Of a stretch of DNA of 64,000 bases, positions 48,061 to 61,323 are shown piece by piece (the first letter of the stretch is position 1; every line of letters begins with the position of its first letter). The notes beneath the pieces were generated by a model. The model saw only the letters and a program-made list of their open reading frames with translations, was not told where the DNA came from and did not search any database. A program made the position numbers and the translations under genes. The DNA is taken from NCBI GenBank assembly GCA_022829145.1, contig CM040746.1, positions 25,108,832 to 25,172,831 on the forward strand, read 5' to 3'. Source of the stretch: Albula goreensis (lineage: Eukaryota > Chordata > Actinopteri > Albuliformes > Albulidae).

Positions 48061-51000
48061 TTGACATGAGAGATTTTCAGGGACTGCTTAGTTGTATTAT
48101 AGTAGGATCTTTCTACTTACAAACAGGGTTATTTTTATAGTGGGCAATCACAGAATACTGCTACTTTTTCTGTAAAGCACTTTTTCAAATGTATGTGCAA
48201 CTTACTGTTATAATTACAATCTCTGTAAGAGAGAACTGAAAGCAGTGACAAAGCTCAGGTTTTCAGGGAGCACTGCTGTGGATCTCACACTTTCTGCAGT
48301 ATATTACTCCTCTGATTTAATTTTGCATTTTCAAACAAATTAATGACTGAGCATTTCAAATGACAAACAGGCACTGCCTTCTTGGTGGAGCCACTGCTAT
48401 AAGCCTCCAATCTGTCATTTAATTTTCCTTCACCTCTCATCCAGGAGCTCTTGGAGAGAGGCAAGCAGGCTATTGCAGAGTTGATTTATTGTGGCCATTA
48501 ATTTTCTCCCTGACTTTTTTTCCCTCTTGCCTTCCATGTCCTCAGCAAAACATTTTGCTGAGTCACAGTGATTGAGGAGCAAAAGCATATCAGAACAGTT
48601 ACCTTAAACAACTAAAAACTGCAAACTCCAACACCTCCCCTATTTTGGGATTGTGTGTGTGGAGTGGACCATACTTGTGTGACAAATGGCACTACTGGGA
48701 GTTCAGAAAGACACTCAGACCTAAGAATCGACTTACCACAGAAACGTTAACTTCTTGGTCACCTGTTGATGAGCCTACCAACAGTGTAGGCTTTCCAAAG
48801 GTCACAAGAAGACATAGTGTCATCCATTTCTGCAAATAAGGCACAGCAGGTAACTAGCATTATTGTAGAGGCCTGCAAGTCTCACTCCTGGTTTCTCATC
48901 ACTGCAGCCCAGAGGGGAGGTACAGCTCCTCTGGGCAACACTGTCTGAATTAAATATATGGTATGAATGTGATATTTCATAAGACAGTCTGTGCAGTCTT
49001 AAGAAAAAGTCTGTGCAGATAGGGATTTTATTGGTTGGAATATGTTGCAGACCCAGGTGTATGTAAACACCCCATGACCCTCGTAGTGTGTGAAGACAGT
49101 CTGAATGACTCCATAAGTGAATAGCTTGCAACCACATGTGAATTGCATTCTGTGTGACAAGAAATCCAACCACTCCAGGACCCTAAAAGGATCAAAGAGA
49201 GAGTAAACAAACACTCGCTTCATTCATATGACTAATAACATTCCCATGATCATGTGTCTGTCATATGCTATTTCTCTCTTAATTAAACATTGTTAAACAG
49301 TCTGCATTGGAGTGTAATGGATTCTGTATTCTATGAATTGCCACATGTAGGATTAGTACAGCATACTAGTATTAAAAACATTACAATATAACATAAATCT
49401 CATTCATAAAAATAATCATACTTCTCAATTCTTTGGTTCAGAAATTACAATTTCTCACATATTATCAAGTTAGGGTTGGAGGCAGGTAACTAAAAAGAAA
49501 CTAACATTCCTCTGACAACCAAATGAACAAGGAGGGACTTTTAATTTAATTTTGAAGTAACAAACTCAACTTTATAGACTTTACAAAGCAGAGAGCAATA
49601 AAAATGTAAACACCCTTAGTCTGGAGTGAAAGAGGAGTCATTGCAATGGATACATCACAGCTTCCTCTGCAGCAGAGAATTTAAGTGGGTCACATGCTGG
49701 AGTGAGGCCTTGCTGCTGTAACACTCCACTCCTGGCAGTGCTTCCAGTTGATAGACTCTTGCAGTATCACTGTGACTGTTCAAGTATAAAAGAGGCTGAA
49801 GTGGCGAGAGCAGACAGTGCTACGACTGTAATGCCACAAAGAGATTCAGTGCAGAGTTTATCACGCTGAATTTGGATTTTATATGCTTGTAAACATGTTA
49901 CAAGTGAATGGTGTTAGAAAAACTGATAAATCAATCATAAATAAGGAATATCTTAAATAATTACATTTAACAATCATCAAAATGTTATATCCTGTCATGC
50001 ATGTGTATGTGTAAGAGAGAATATAAGAAAGGTTTGGGTGTATGGGTGTGACAGCAGTTAAAAGATAGACAGAGACAGGATGCAGATGTGCATTTTTAAG
50101 CATTTTTACGCATATGATGATTTGATCACTCAGATGCTTATCAAGAAGACACACCTACTCCACGCCCATCTTCTCTTTCACTTTCACTACCACCAAATGC
50201 ATAGGCAGTTGTTACCATGGAAACATATCATTCGTAGTTGCCATGGAAACCTCTTCCTGTATCAAGAGGAGGAGACAGGAGCAGAGGGAAAGGAAAGTGC
50301 ATGTTTTGGTATTTGAAACAAACAACTGAACTCATGAACTCTTCCGAGAGCCTCTTATGGAATGTTCATGAAAAAGGAGAAGAGCCAGCTCCAGATATTT
50401 TAGACAGATTTCAAAAGCTCAATTACTGAGACTGCAAACAGCATGGAGAGGAAGCAGGGACCTGAATGTTCACTGAAATGGCACACTTACGAATTTCCGA
50501 TTTTGCTCTGAATTGCTAATGACTAGTCTATACAATTAGGTCTGATCACTGATACTGTCATTACATCATTGTTCACCCCCATCACAGAGAATAGAACATA
50601 GCCAAGGCTTGCCAGTTCTTCATCTGATGATATGCTCAGCCTTCAAGAAATGTATGCCAGATTATGAACGAGAGGACCTTCAACAGTCATGATGTAAAGA
50701 CCCCACAGCCTGAGCTCCTTCTCCCCTCTGAGACTGATCAGGATTGACTTGTTTTTCCATCACACTCAGATCTGCCTCCCACTCTTCCCTACGTGGGTAG
50801 GGCAGGAAGTTCACTGCAACACAATTGTTCAGCAATTTTTTCATTGTTCTTTTATAATGCCAATGGAAATGGCAAAATACCCATCTCTTTCTCAGACTTA
50901 AAGGCAGCTAGCAACAACCCAGAGAAACAGCAGAAAATCATAACTGTATTTGAGAAAAAACAGTTCAGTAAATCAATGCAGATTTCATTTAGAAAACAGC

Positions 51001-51264
51001 ATTTTATAGGGGTCAAACAGGACCAGGCTAAATGGTCTCTGACCCCATTCAAATGCAGATATTTCAGCAACATGAATGAAAATCAAATAACCTGATTGAT
51101 AGCCATAGTCATGCATCTCCTTAGATCTCAGGCTGTGGCTAGTGGAGATGCTTGATATATTTAATGATTTCTCTATTATGATGCTCTCATAAGAGCACAA
51201 CAATGCGCATTAAGAGAGGCACCATGAGCAACTTGAGAATAAGAGCACAAGAGCCATTGCCTTC
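48061..51264. other. Alpha-gamma interval near the alpha 3' end, no gene seen
   Basis: No long frame with recognisable content and no tRNA-like fold noticed. Frames of 60-117 codons here have no motifs or start context that I would defend. Confidence 0.4.
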
Positions 51265-51267
51265 AGA

Positions 51268-54094
51268 TATTTAAGAAAGAAAACTTTATTTGTGATTTAT
51301 AAACAAAACACGTTACCACAGTATCCATTGAAATAAAAAAGTCACTACTACACCGTTACAGTGGATGAGCAGGTGTACAAGAAGGTTCAACACAGAGCAG
51401 CACCGTGCAATGTCAGTGCTGTCCATGGGACCATACACCACTAAACAAGCGTACACTACATATATACACCACATCTACCTTTTTTTGCCATTTTGTTTTT
51501 TCTATTGTTTGTTTTTCATATTTTTAAAGGGGGAAAAGGGAGGATGTCTCTTCATAGGAGCATACATAACTCAGTTTCACATTACAGTGTTAGTAAAATC
51601 ATCATGTCAATGCCTAACACAAATGTTTCTTTTGTTAATTCTGAAAACAAAATTGTTAAAAACAGGGATTGAATTGCATTTGAGGGCATCACACTATAGC
51701 ATTACACATATCAATAAGGTTAGTTACAGTCAGTCTGAGACACGTCAGAGCATGATTCCTGTGTAAAACATAGAAGTGGTTCTGCAGAGATTGTAGGCTT
51801 ATGTATATTTTGAGTGGTTAATGGAGGAAAATAATACTAATAAAATCATAACTATCTATATATACATTTCTATATAGTATGTGTTTCCTCTGATAAGTAC
51901 ATGCAACAGCCACGCAGTGATGTGACGGTATTGAACAGTATTGAACCTTGGTATCTGGGAGTGTCTACAGACAGACAGGGAAGCCATCCAATAGCAGCGG
52001 AGTAGAAAACTGAATCCCTTTGTGGGATTGGTCAGAATATGCAGAAATAGGTTAACAGAAATGGAGCAGAAGGACTGGGGCAGTCTCTCATGTTGCAACT
52101 ACATTTCATTTTTATCTTTTGTAGTTTGTCAAATTGTATTCCCAGATCCCTGAACATTAATGTAACCATTTATTTATAAAATACAGCCAGTCACACAGTT
52201 TTAACATAGTCTGTGTTCAGTTTGTTTCAAATTTGTTACCATTTTTTAAAATTAATCTTTTATTAATAAGGCCATCAGCATTTAGACCAGTGTGCTTTTT
52301 TGCTCAACATTAATCCAAGTAAACAACAATTTGCCCATAGTATTAATGTTCAACCTCTGAACTTCACCAACGTGTAGATCCTGCCCCCAGGTTCTTCCAA
52401 GCCAATGGCTGAAGGAAACCTGTGAAGACTTCTCCCCCACAGCCCCTCTCTTTCTTACTTTAATGTGATTGCCTGTTCATAACTCAAAAGCAGACAGCAT
52501 TCAGAAACACTGATTTGCAGTCAGGAACCCCAATGTGCAAATTGACTCTCATAAGTGCATGGGCCTTTCCAGAGCAGTGGCCGTGAGACTCACAGCACAC
52601 TTCCCATCCGGAGTCTGGGTTTAAAGCAGAGAGCTCACTGGTCCCACCTCCTTCCCTCTCTTAAACTCCATAGTTCAAATAAAAGCATGGAAAATTGATT
52701 AAAGCTGAGCAGCCAGAGAAGCTGAACTCTGGTTGCTCTGTTTTACTGTAGTTTTTATATTCGTCTTTAAAAAACATTTATCATTCAGTGAAGAGGCAGT
52801 AACAAGTGAGGAATAAATCATGGAAAGCCAGGATTCTCAGGGTGAAATTATTAAGAGTCCTGCAGAGGACTTGGGGCAGCGGGGCCAAGAAAAAGAGTCC
52901 CCTTGAATGTGCTAACTGTACAAGCACCAAACGGCAAAGAGACAGCGAGCAAGGAGAGGAGCTTTTACACTATGAAGCCAAAGACAACTACAAAACATTC
53001 AGAGCAGAATCAGGCTTCAACTGAGAGAAAAAAATCAAAAATCAAAAGAGAGAGACATTCCTGCTATATTACAAGACCCACACATACCCTCACCATCTCG
53101 GTGCTGGGTGGCTAAACCCAATATTTCTCTGCATGGCTCTGAGAGGAGAGATTTCACTGCTTTCATTCTTCCTTTCCCTCCTATTCTGCTTTCAGTTTTG
53201 AATCATATCGTTCTCTCTTTTCGCTTTGGGTAGAAAAAAATATTCCTAAAACTTTCTCTCTCCCTCAGCCTGTGGGTGCCTGGGTACGATGCTGGGAGAC
53301 AGGGGCTTTGGCCTCTGCCAAGGTTTTCCTTAGGGTGAAACGCATGAAGGCTGCCTCAGACACGCGCTCAGCTGAGAAGTGTGTCCTGAGCGGTGCTTTG
53401 GGAACCCTGCACAGTGCTCCTTGTGCAGACCGCTATATAAGTTCGCACCCTCTTTGAACAAATATTAAAAAATTGTATGGATGCAGCCTTGTCGACAGTT
53501 GGATCTGCGCTCTTATTCTTGTTTGCTGTATTTACAAATGCTGCATGTGTCCTGCTTCAATCCTAATAGCAAGGTGTTAACCTTTTTTAATTTTATTTTT
53601 ATTTTACATTTCATTTTTTGATTTATGTTGAACATCAAAGGTCAGTGTGCAGCTCCTTGCCAAAACAGAGCTTGTCAGTGAGAAACAGGAAGAAAGTGGG
53701 CAGGACGAGTGAGACAGAGGTGCCAACATTAGGTCAGAAGGTGAGCCTCTCTCTGGTTCACTTGTGGATGGGGGTGGAGGTGGGGTAAAGGGGGAGAGAT
53801 ATGGGTGGGGCACCATCTTGATGCAGGGCATCAAGAGGCAACCCATCTGTGAGAGAGGCCACCCTTCTGTGACAGGCAACCCTTCTGTTAGAGGTACCAG
53901 GATGGAAGGGTAGATATTTCTGGAAGTGACTGCTGTTGCCCTGGGTTACATGATGCAGGGAGCTCTCCTAGCATTTTTATGTTTAACATTGCATTAGCAT
54001 TTTTAATTATTTGTTTGCTTCTTTCTCTTTTTTTGTTGTTTTTTTGCTCTGCCGTTTGGTCTTTAGTTGGTAGCTCTGTTCTACACGCCCCTCC
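51268..54094 (-). other. pcdha: Probable 3'UTR of the alpha protocadherin transcripts
   Basis: This follows the TAG stop of alpha constant exon 3. AATAAA hexamers on the gene strand lie at 53592-53597, 53598-53603 and 51286-51291. The first pair would give a 3'UTR of about 0.5 kb and the last about 2.8 kb, closer to the long alpha 3'UTR of mammals. Which site is used cannot be seen from sequence. Confidence 0.4.
53835..53892. repeat. Three imperfect 18-20 bp tandem units
   Basis: GAGGCAACCCATCTGTGAGA, GAGGCCACCCTTCTGTGACA and GGCAACCCTTCTGTTAGA follow one another, inside the probable alpha 3'UTR. Confidence 0.8.
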
Positions 54095-54390
54095 CTACTC
54101 CTCCCCATCATCTTTTCCTTTTTCTTTCTTCTCCTTCCCCTTCTTCTTTTTCTTCTTCTTCTTGGCTTCTTCCTTCTTGCCGAAGGTGATGAAGTCGCTC
54201 TTGTCATCGCCGGCACCTTGGTCCTGACGGATGGAGATAATGGCGGGTGATCCTGGAATGATGAAGGCCTCAGGCACCTCACCTGGCTTCAGGTGCTGGG
54301 GGGGTCCGGGACCTGGACCATAGCGGAAGTGCCAGCTGTTACTGTTAACGCCCGCACCTACTGGAGGGGACACCTCACCTCCCTCAGCAT
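54095..54390 (-). CDS. pcdha: Protocadherin alpha constant exon 3 (last coding exon)
   Basis: Shared C-terminal cytoplasmic end of all alpha protocadherins. The acceptor TTTGTTCTGCAG precedes the exon; two bases complete a split codon, then [19 protein letters not shown], a YGPGPGPP stretch, [26 protein letters not shown], eight lysines, and GKDDGEE before TAG (54095-54097), 97 full codons in all. These motifs are hallmarks of the alpha constant domain from fish to mammals; the extreme C-terminus is species-specific. The Lys tract is coded by an AAG/AAA run seen as TTC/CTT on the plus strand. The exon fixes the direction and identity of the locus: alpha variable exons lie to the right of the window, and the array to the left is the gamma-type cluster. 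Constant exons 1 and 2 were not found. Confidence 0.95.
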
Positions 54391-54410
54391 CTGCAGAACA
54401 AACAGAGAGA

Positions 54411-54562
54411 TGGAGGGGTGGGGGAGATGGAGGGGAGGGGGAGGAGTCAGGGTGGTGGGAAAGTGGGATAGAAAGGAGAGGGAGGGACCGAGGGAGATGG
54501 CAAGAGAGAAAGTTGGGGAGATTAAAGAGGGGTGTGAGAGAAAGAGGAGGAGAGAGAAGCCC
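54411..54562. repeat. Polypurine tract with G-quadruplex potential
   Basis: About 150 bp that are almost all A and G on the plus strand (pyrimidine-rich on the gene strand), immediately upstream of the alpha exon 3 acceptor. 54415-54441 has G runs of 4, 5, 4 and 5 with short spacers. Confidence 0.85.
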
Positions 54563-57500
54563 TGTTAGGGAACAGCATGGTAATTGCCATCACCACCATC
54601 ATCATATTCATCTTCATCGTGATCATCACCTTCACCATCATTTCTGCAAGCACTATCAGTATTGTTAGCTGACAATTTTGTGTTGAATTAATTGCATGCT
54701 TAACTGCAAACAGCCCTGATATAATACAATATATAATACAGAATAGATAAATACAATAGACCGTAAAACTGATCTGATGCTGGAACCCTTCTCTGACCTC
54801 TGACCTGTGGGAAGGACACACTGACCCATTGAATGCTACAATGATGACAGGGGAACATGCTGAGGCAGTGTCAGTATCTCACCATTTTAATCATTAGCAA
54901 AAAATGCATTCCAGTTGACACATCCAAAATAGAGGCAATAAAGTTTAACAGAATATTTTTTTACATTTAAATTATGAGTGCTCATGGGCTAAAAACTCTT
55001 CTTTCTTAAAATGTATTGAAGCATGGCTGCCATTTGAATGGTCTGCAGGGGCAGAAATTTCCCTTGTAATGTTCCTAATCGCAGATGTTTACAGCCATGG
55101 TTTTCACACATTACTGAGGAAGGACATAAGAGAGAGTGGCCTCTACAGCGTGGCTGATAAGCGGGTGAATCAAAGTGTCTGCCACGCTGCGATCCAGGCG
55201 ACGCAATCGCATTAGACCCACAGTGAGGGGTCTGCTTCAATCCAGCCCTGCCTGAGACACCAAGCCAAGGGCTTGTGGGAACACAAGAAAGGTTAAAGAA
55301 GAAAGCGCTGACATTTCAGCAGGGAAAATGGCGGGGGTGCTTTAGTGGAGCATTCACAAACAAATCAACATGTTTGAAGATGACCAAGTTTGAAATCCGC
55401 ACTAATCCCCCTGGTGCAAGAAATCTTTGCCGTAATGGCTCTGTGGAGGCGCAGAGGTCCAGGCAGTCCCACACCCCTGCCAGCTGGAGGACACCTAGCA
55501 CACACATTGGGCAAACCCAGGGTGATGGTGCAGGCCTGAATTTACACAGACAGCATATATCTTGGACCTCCTATGCATTCCCACACACTTCCTGGGTCAT
55601 GCTCTGTCTCCATGTTTAAATTTAATCAATTACTGAGTGCCCTCAGCATCTGCTGCTTGTCAGCATTAGTGCACTCTAACAACTGATACGATTGGGTAGA
55701 TGAAAGATTTTGGGGAGGAAGAAAATAAGGTGCAGCCTGCAGCTGTCCCCAGACTGTTCTGCCTCTCCCCCAGCTCTTCTGCACCCAGCTAGTTCACCAT
55801 GACAGGAAGCCACAGCTTCAGCACAGCAACCAGGACAAGGGAATAACCCTCACTATTTGAGGAGCTACATTCACTGTGGGCAATGTCTATCTTATGGTGT
55901 GAGGACAAAGACTCTTTCAGAGGAGGATTAAAAATTTATAGTGATATTAGGCCAGTAGGTATAAGTAATACAAAGGACTGATATGCAGTTGCAGGCTCTT
56001 CTTAAAGGCCCAATTTGTTTTCAGTCTTAAATAATGACAGGTATTGTTGTCTGTGGACAGTATATGCACTAGTGGCTGATGTGGGGCACAAAATGATTGT
56101 GTCTGCATTAAGGTGAGGCTCTGCTCTCTGAAGGCTTGTGTTGTGTGAGTAATGGGTCACTAGATGGGACAGGGCTCAGGGTGAGGCCATTTTGAACACC
56201 CTTATTCTCTAGATTTTAAACATGAGCCAGTCCTCTCCTATGTGCCTTATATGTACCTCAAGTCCTACAGCTTGGAGATGTCAACCTTAAATATTTACTT
56301 TCACATAGACACAGTCACAGCAGAAGCTACAGCAATAGTGATTGAGAGACGGAAAGAGAGTGAGAAAAGAAAGAAATGAAGAAATTGATAGTCTGCAGTG
56401 TACTTAGGCAGGACAAAGGGTAGGCTTATAACCAGAAGACTTCAGGTTTAATTTCAGTTCAATAATAATAAGGGTGAATAAACAGACAATGTGTAAATGC
56501 AAATTGTAGTGTTTCTGTCATTGGTAATCTAAAGTGAATTAACCCTGACAAACCACCCACAAAAAAGTATGCCAACAGTCCCAAAAGTCTGTGTAGACAA
56601 GTAAGAGAGCTACTCGCTACTCTCTGTCTTGTCTTTAGAACCTCACCCATGCCTTCTGCATTTGCAGGGAAATGGTATCCATGGTGACCCACAGCTGTGT
56701 CTGCGGGGGCAGGGTGATGTGTAGTTATCCTACACCAACACCACTTCAGCCTCAGTCTCTCTCCCTCTCAAGTCTGTACTCTATTCAATCAGTCTCTATA
56801 TTTCTGACTCACTCAGTGACAGATTATATGACTGTGTTCAAGCAACTAAATTTGAGAATAAATGAGTGAGTGAGTGAATGAAAGAGTGAGTTCATCAATA
56901 AGAGAAAGTGTGTTAATTACAATGCACAGGTGAATGACAGCTCTGGGCACAGCAGTGTGACACTATGACAATTCCCACAGTATGTGCTGGAGCTGCAGAC
57001 AGAAGCAGTGAACTCTGGGAGCTCACATTGCAATGGCCCCGCCCCTTGCTCTGCCCTGGCTCCCCTCTCTGGAGTTACCGAGAGTTCAGACAGATGGGGT
57101 TGAGCGATGATGATGACCAAACTCTCATCAGTGTGATGGTCTCACTCATCCCCCGCGGATCACATGATTAAGTCACCGTCTGATTCCTGATACAATTTCA
57201 GGGCTTTGGGAAAGACTGTTTACTGGGACACTGCCACGATGCTCCGTCAGGACAGCGCTGAGACAAACACGCCACGTCTGCTAATGCGAGAGAGCAATGA
57301 GTCACAGCAGCAACAAGATGGACCTGACCTCGGCCTCTCCACAGAGGATTGCACACTGGCCCTTGGCAACCTGCTCCTTAAACTGTGACATAGGTGTGTG
57401 CTGGACACAGCAGCGAGACTGATAAGCCTCGCTGGCCTTGGACAGAGGTGGAGCTCATGGCTGCTCCTGATTGGCTGAGCCCGTTGCTGTAGCAGATCTG

Positions 57501-60500
57501 CAGGCAAAGCAGGGCCAGCATCCTCCCATTCGCTGAGAGTACCTCCCGTTTTCACAGATTCTGTGTTTCCATGGAAACGGCTGTGACAATGAGAGCAATT
57601 CCTGCCCCAACCCCACTGTGTGAGTGTGATGCAGAGATGGATGTTTGCGCTGGTGACCAAGCGAGAGACAGGGTGTGGCTTTTGCACCTTTCTGGTGGAA
57701 GTAATTTACATGAGAGCTCCAAGCATTCAAGAACAGCACATAGTCTAAACAAGAAAGCCAAATCTAAATGCTTTCAACAACAAGAAGAAAAACAGATAAC
57801 ACAGATATATTTTGTACTACTTACATTAACACTGCTCATTATTGGTGCATGGTATTCTGGTTACATTTCACTTCTGATTATGATAGTGACAATCATGACT
57901 AATTATTATTATTCCAATTACTCTCAGTTTGGGAGAGAGGTGCTAGTGAAAAAAAGAATGTCATATTGGAGTTTGGAGGTTTGATCTGTGGATGAGAAAA
58001 ATCAAGAAAAGTAGCAGCACAGAATATATTCCAAAAATTGTTCCCACAGAACAACCACTATACCAAACAATAGTATGCAGATAGACTCTTTACAAAGCCC
58101 CTGCTACTTCCAAATAAATGAAGCTTTACTTCTACCCTTTACTGAATACGCAAATCTCCTCCTCCACCCTCCCCCATATAGATGAAGCTCCACTACTATG
58201 TCCTGTGCCTTTTATATATGACTTTTACCCCCTGCTATCTGCACCCAGCTCCATGGGGGTAACTATATTTCTCTATATCCACCAAGTTTGCAATCAAACC
58301 ATTTACCTTTAAGGACACACAGCCTAACCTCTCCCTGCCTCCTCTTCTTTCCTCTCATCCTCTCTCTCAAGGGAAGAGAGCTGAGTGATGTTTCTGTGTC
58401 GCTGTTTGTGGAGTTTAATTTGACAGGGATAATCCCCTGTTGTACCAAACACCTGTCTCTCCCATACTCTGATCCATTAAAACTATACCACAACCAAACC
58501 AGACCCTACAAACAGGCAGAAAAAAGAGAGAAAGAGGAAGACAGAAATAATCAGACAGTTAGCGGGTTCAGGTCTGTCAGCTGGATCATATGCTGAACGC
58601 TGCCTGCCCTCAACCCCACCCCTTTCCTCAAAGCCAACATCACACTGTCACACACAAAGCAAAAATATATCTTTCCCCTGTCTCTCCCTCTCCCTCCCCC
58701 TCCTCTTTCCTTCCTCTGTGAGGATGGTAACAAAGAAACAGGCCTCGCCCGGAGAAAATGAACACACTGCAGTTGCTGCTATCTGATTTGTCAATCATTG
58801 TTGCAATGCAAAATAGCGCTCCTTTTTTCTGTGCCACAGTCAGTCTCACTCCCTCCTCCCTCTGACACAGGTTTTCATCTGCCCAGTCCCCTGCCTTACT
58901 GATGCAGTTTTAATCTTGTGATTATGCTCATGACCATGTCACTGATTAGCAGCCAGCTTGTAAACATCACAGAGATTTGCACAAGCACTTCATAACATGG
59001 ATGCTCTGCCCATGCAAGAGGCAGGGGGCAGTCTTTATATTCATAGGGGTGAGTGGTCAGAATCTTGCGAAGACTATAACTAACAGAGCAAGATGTCTTA
59101 ATGTTCATTTGATGTGATTGTGTGATCTGAAACACTGCACTTTGTGCCACTGAAGACGTTATAATGTCTGACTTGATGCAGATGACTGAATTATTAATGA
59201 GCTCCTCCCTGATTGGAAAGAGGGTGGGACATAGGACAGGCAAGGGCAGGAATGTAACATGACCCCTGTGGTGTGTCAGAAATTAACTGAGGAGTGGAGC
59301 CAGAAGACACTTGAAATGCATAAATGTACATTACTATGTCCGAAGAATATATAGTCACACATCTACAGGGCAGTTTACAACTATGCAGCTAATACTGTGC
59401 AGATCATGCAGTCCATTTCATGTCACTAAGAATGGCCACATTCTACCTGCTGTACTGCATGAATGTCTCTTGTTTATCACAGCTTTGACTAGGGAACGAT
59501 TGGAGACACACAGACTGCTTTCAGATGTAGGATGATGCTGATAGACACCCTAAAGTAGAATAAGGAGGGGTGGCAGAGTGACAACAGGCTCATTGACAGT
59601 TATCAGTCAGATGAAAAGGTCTTACAAGTCCTAAAATAAGTAAAGAATACAGGCTTGACAAAATGCCATTACCTTCTATGCATAGGACATTTAGGTTAGT
59701 ACTGCCCTTCCTCTCCACACTATCACAACAAAAAATAATAACTATTACTGATTCCTGGGAACATAAAAATCAGGTGATTTTGTATATAATATTATAATGA
59801 GTCACTCTGCAAGTCTTTAGAGCACCAACACAAGACCTCTTTATCCAACACAGAGAACTAGAGTAGGACAAGCCTTTTAAAATCAGGATCTTGCTCTTTA
59901 AGTATTTCCGCACCTAATTGCACCCTGCTTCATGGCTGTGTTTGGCCTGTAATTATATCTAAAAATGGTGCAGACGTTCCACAGAAACACAGACCCCCTG
60001 CAGTGAGTCTGCGATGAGTCATCACCCAACAACACAGTATGTCTGCCCCCAGGAACAGGACTCTCCTTCACCCCAGTCGCCAGAAGTGATGAAGCTCCAC
60101 TTGAATACTGGGTTTGTTGTGAGTAATTCAGTAGTCTATCCAGAATGTTCCACCAAAGCCCGATTTATCCTCAGTTAAAATGTGAGCATAGACATCCATA
60201 AAACACTTGAAAAGCTTTGCTAAACCTAATCAACTAATAAGATATAATCATAATTATACAGGCATTTCATATCAAATTATTATTAGAATAATGTCCACCT
60301 AGAAGCCTTAAGAATCAGAGGAACTTAGCTGGGGTTAGGGGATTGCTTTTTGACTGTATCTAGTGTTTGGTTGATTGCTTCCCTATTGAGGCCTATTTGA
60401 TTTGAAAATCTGGTTGCAGAGCTGCTCAGATCCTTGACTGAAGCAGGAGCTGTGGCAGAAAGTGGTACACGTGCTTAGTTTTTCTCAAGGAGTGATCGTC
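54563..60500. other. Alpha intron, no exon seen
   Basis: Searched by eye on the minus strand for alpha constant exons 1 (PNPDWRYSA type) and 2 (EEAGILRAGPGGPDQQWPT type); not found. CpG-containing islands of more complex sequence lie near 55080-55250 and 57000-57600; the latter includes CCCCGCCCC at about 57036, a TGAGTCA near 57299 and GGACAGCGCT near 57253 (like an RE1 right half). In mammals the HS7 enhancer lies in this intron. Confidence 0.45.
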
Positions 60501-60504
60501 ACAG

Positions 60505-60525
60505 GCTAGTGGCGAGCAGCGAAGG
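60505..60525 (-). promoter_or_regulatory. CGCT-type element inside the alpha intron
   Basis: Plus strand TAGTGGCGAGCAGCGAAG against the V3 element TAGTTGGTGAAGAGCGACA: about 14 of 19 positions agree with one gap. It has the same strand orientation as the variable-exon promoters. No exon follows it. Confidence 0.4.
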
Positions 60526-60623
60526 TTCGTTACTCATAACGACATCCCAGCTGAGGAATTCAACAGCACTGTAAACCCAGATACCACACATGCAAACACA
60601 CATGCACAAAATGGAATCACTCA

Positions 60624-60625
<2 letters not shown>

Positions 60626-60701
<76 letters not shown>
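60626..60701. repeat. (CA)n microsatellite
   Basis: About 38 uninterrupted CA units. Confidence 0.98.
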
Positions 60702-60705
<4 letters not shown>

Positions 60706-60887
60706 CATCAGTTCGGGGACCAAGGGAAAGCTTGTTTAAAATGGCTGACAGAAAGGGTGAAAAAGAAGGAGAGCATTGTGGCCTGATCGGTGCTCCTGTT
60801 AAAATACCATAGCCACAGAGTGCTTGTACAGTATTTCCAAAGATTCTCATTGTTAGGATTATGTTCCATCACATACATACATATATG

Positions 60888-60891
<4 letters not shown>

Positions 60892-60947
<56 letters not shown>
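60892..60947. repeat. (TA)n microsatellite
   Basis: About 28 TA units, flanked by ATATATGTATG on the left and by ACCATATATATATGGT (palindromic) on the right. Confidence 0.97.
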
Positions 60948-60952
<5 letters not shown>

Positions 60953-61237
60953 CATATATATATGGTATACAGAGGGTTCTAAGTTCACCCATTTGTATCA
61001 ACTCTTAAATGGTTTTATTGCTTATTTTGAGAGCAGCAATAGCAAGAGCTTGCTATCCCAGCTTCAAGCTCCTTTGTGTTACTTTACCTTAGTGTGCACA
61101 AACAGGAATACTAATGTGCGCTGCCGGATGATGAGACAATCCTGCACACCTTGATTTCCTGCCCGCCCAATCTCTCTGTGCGACATATGGTGACAGCCAC
61201 TCCCAGGGGAAGCAGGCAACACAAAGCAGCAGGAATG

Positions 61238-61239
<2 letters not shown>

Positions 61240-61311
<72 letters not shown>

Positions 61312-61323
61312 GTGTGTGTGTGT
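61240..61323. repeat. (GT)n microsatellite
   Basis: About 41 GT units with one GC interruption near 61307. Confidence 0.98.

Noticed and set aside
53979..54282. Phe/Ser-rich and Arg-rich frames on both strands around 54 kb
   Set aside because: Shadows of the poly-Lys coding tract of alpha constant exon 3.
54293..54568. Gly/Arg-rich plus-strand frame
   Set aside because: Lies in the polypurine tract and opposite the alpha exon; no domain.
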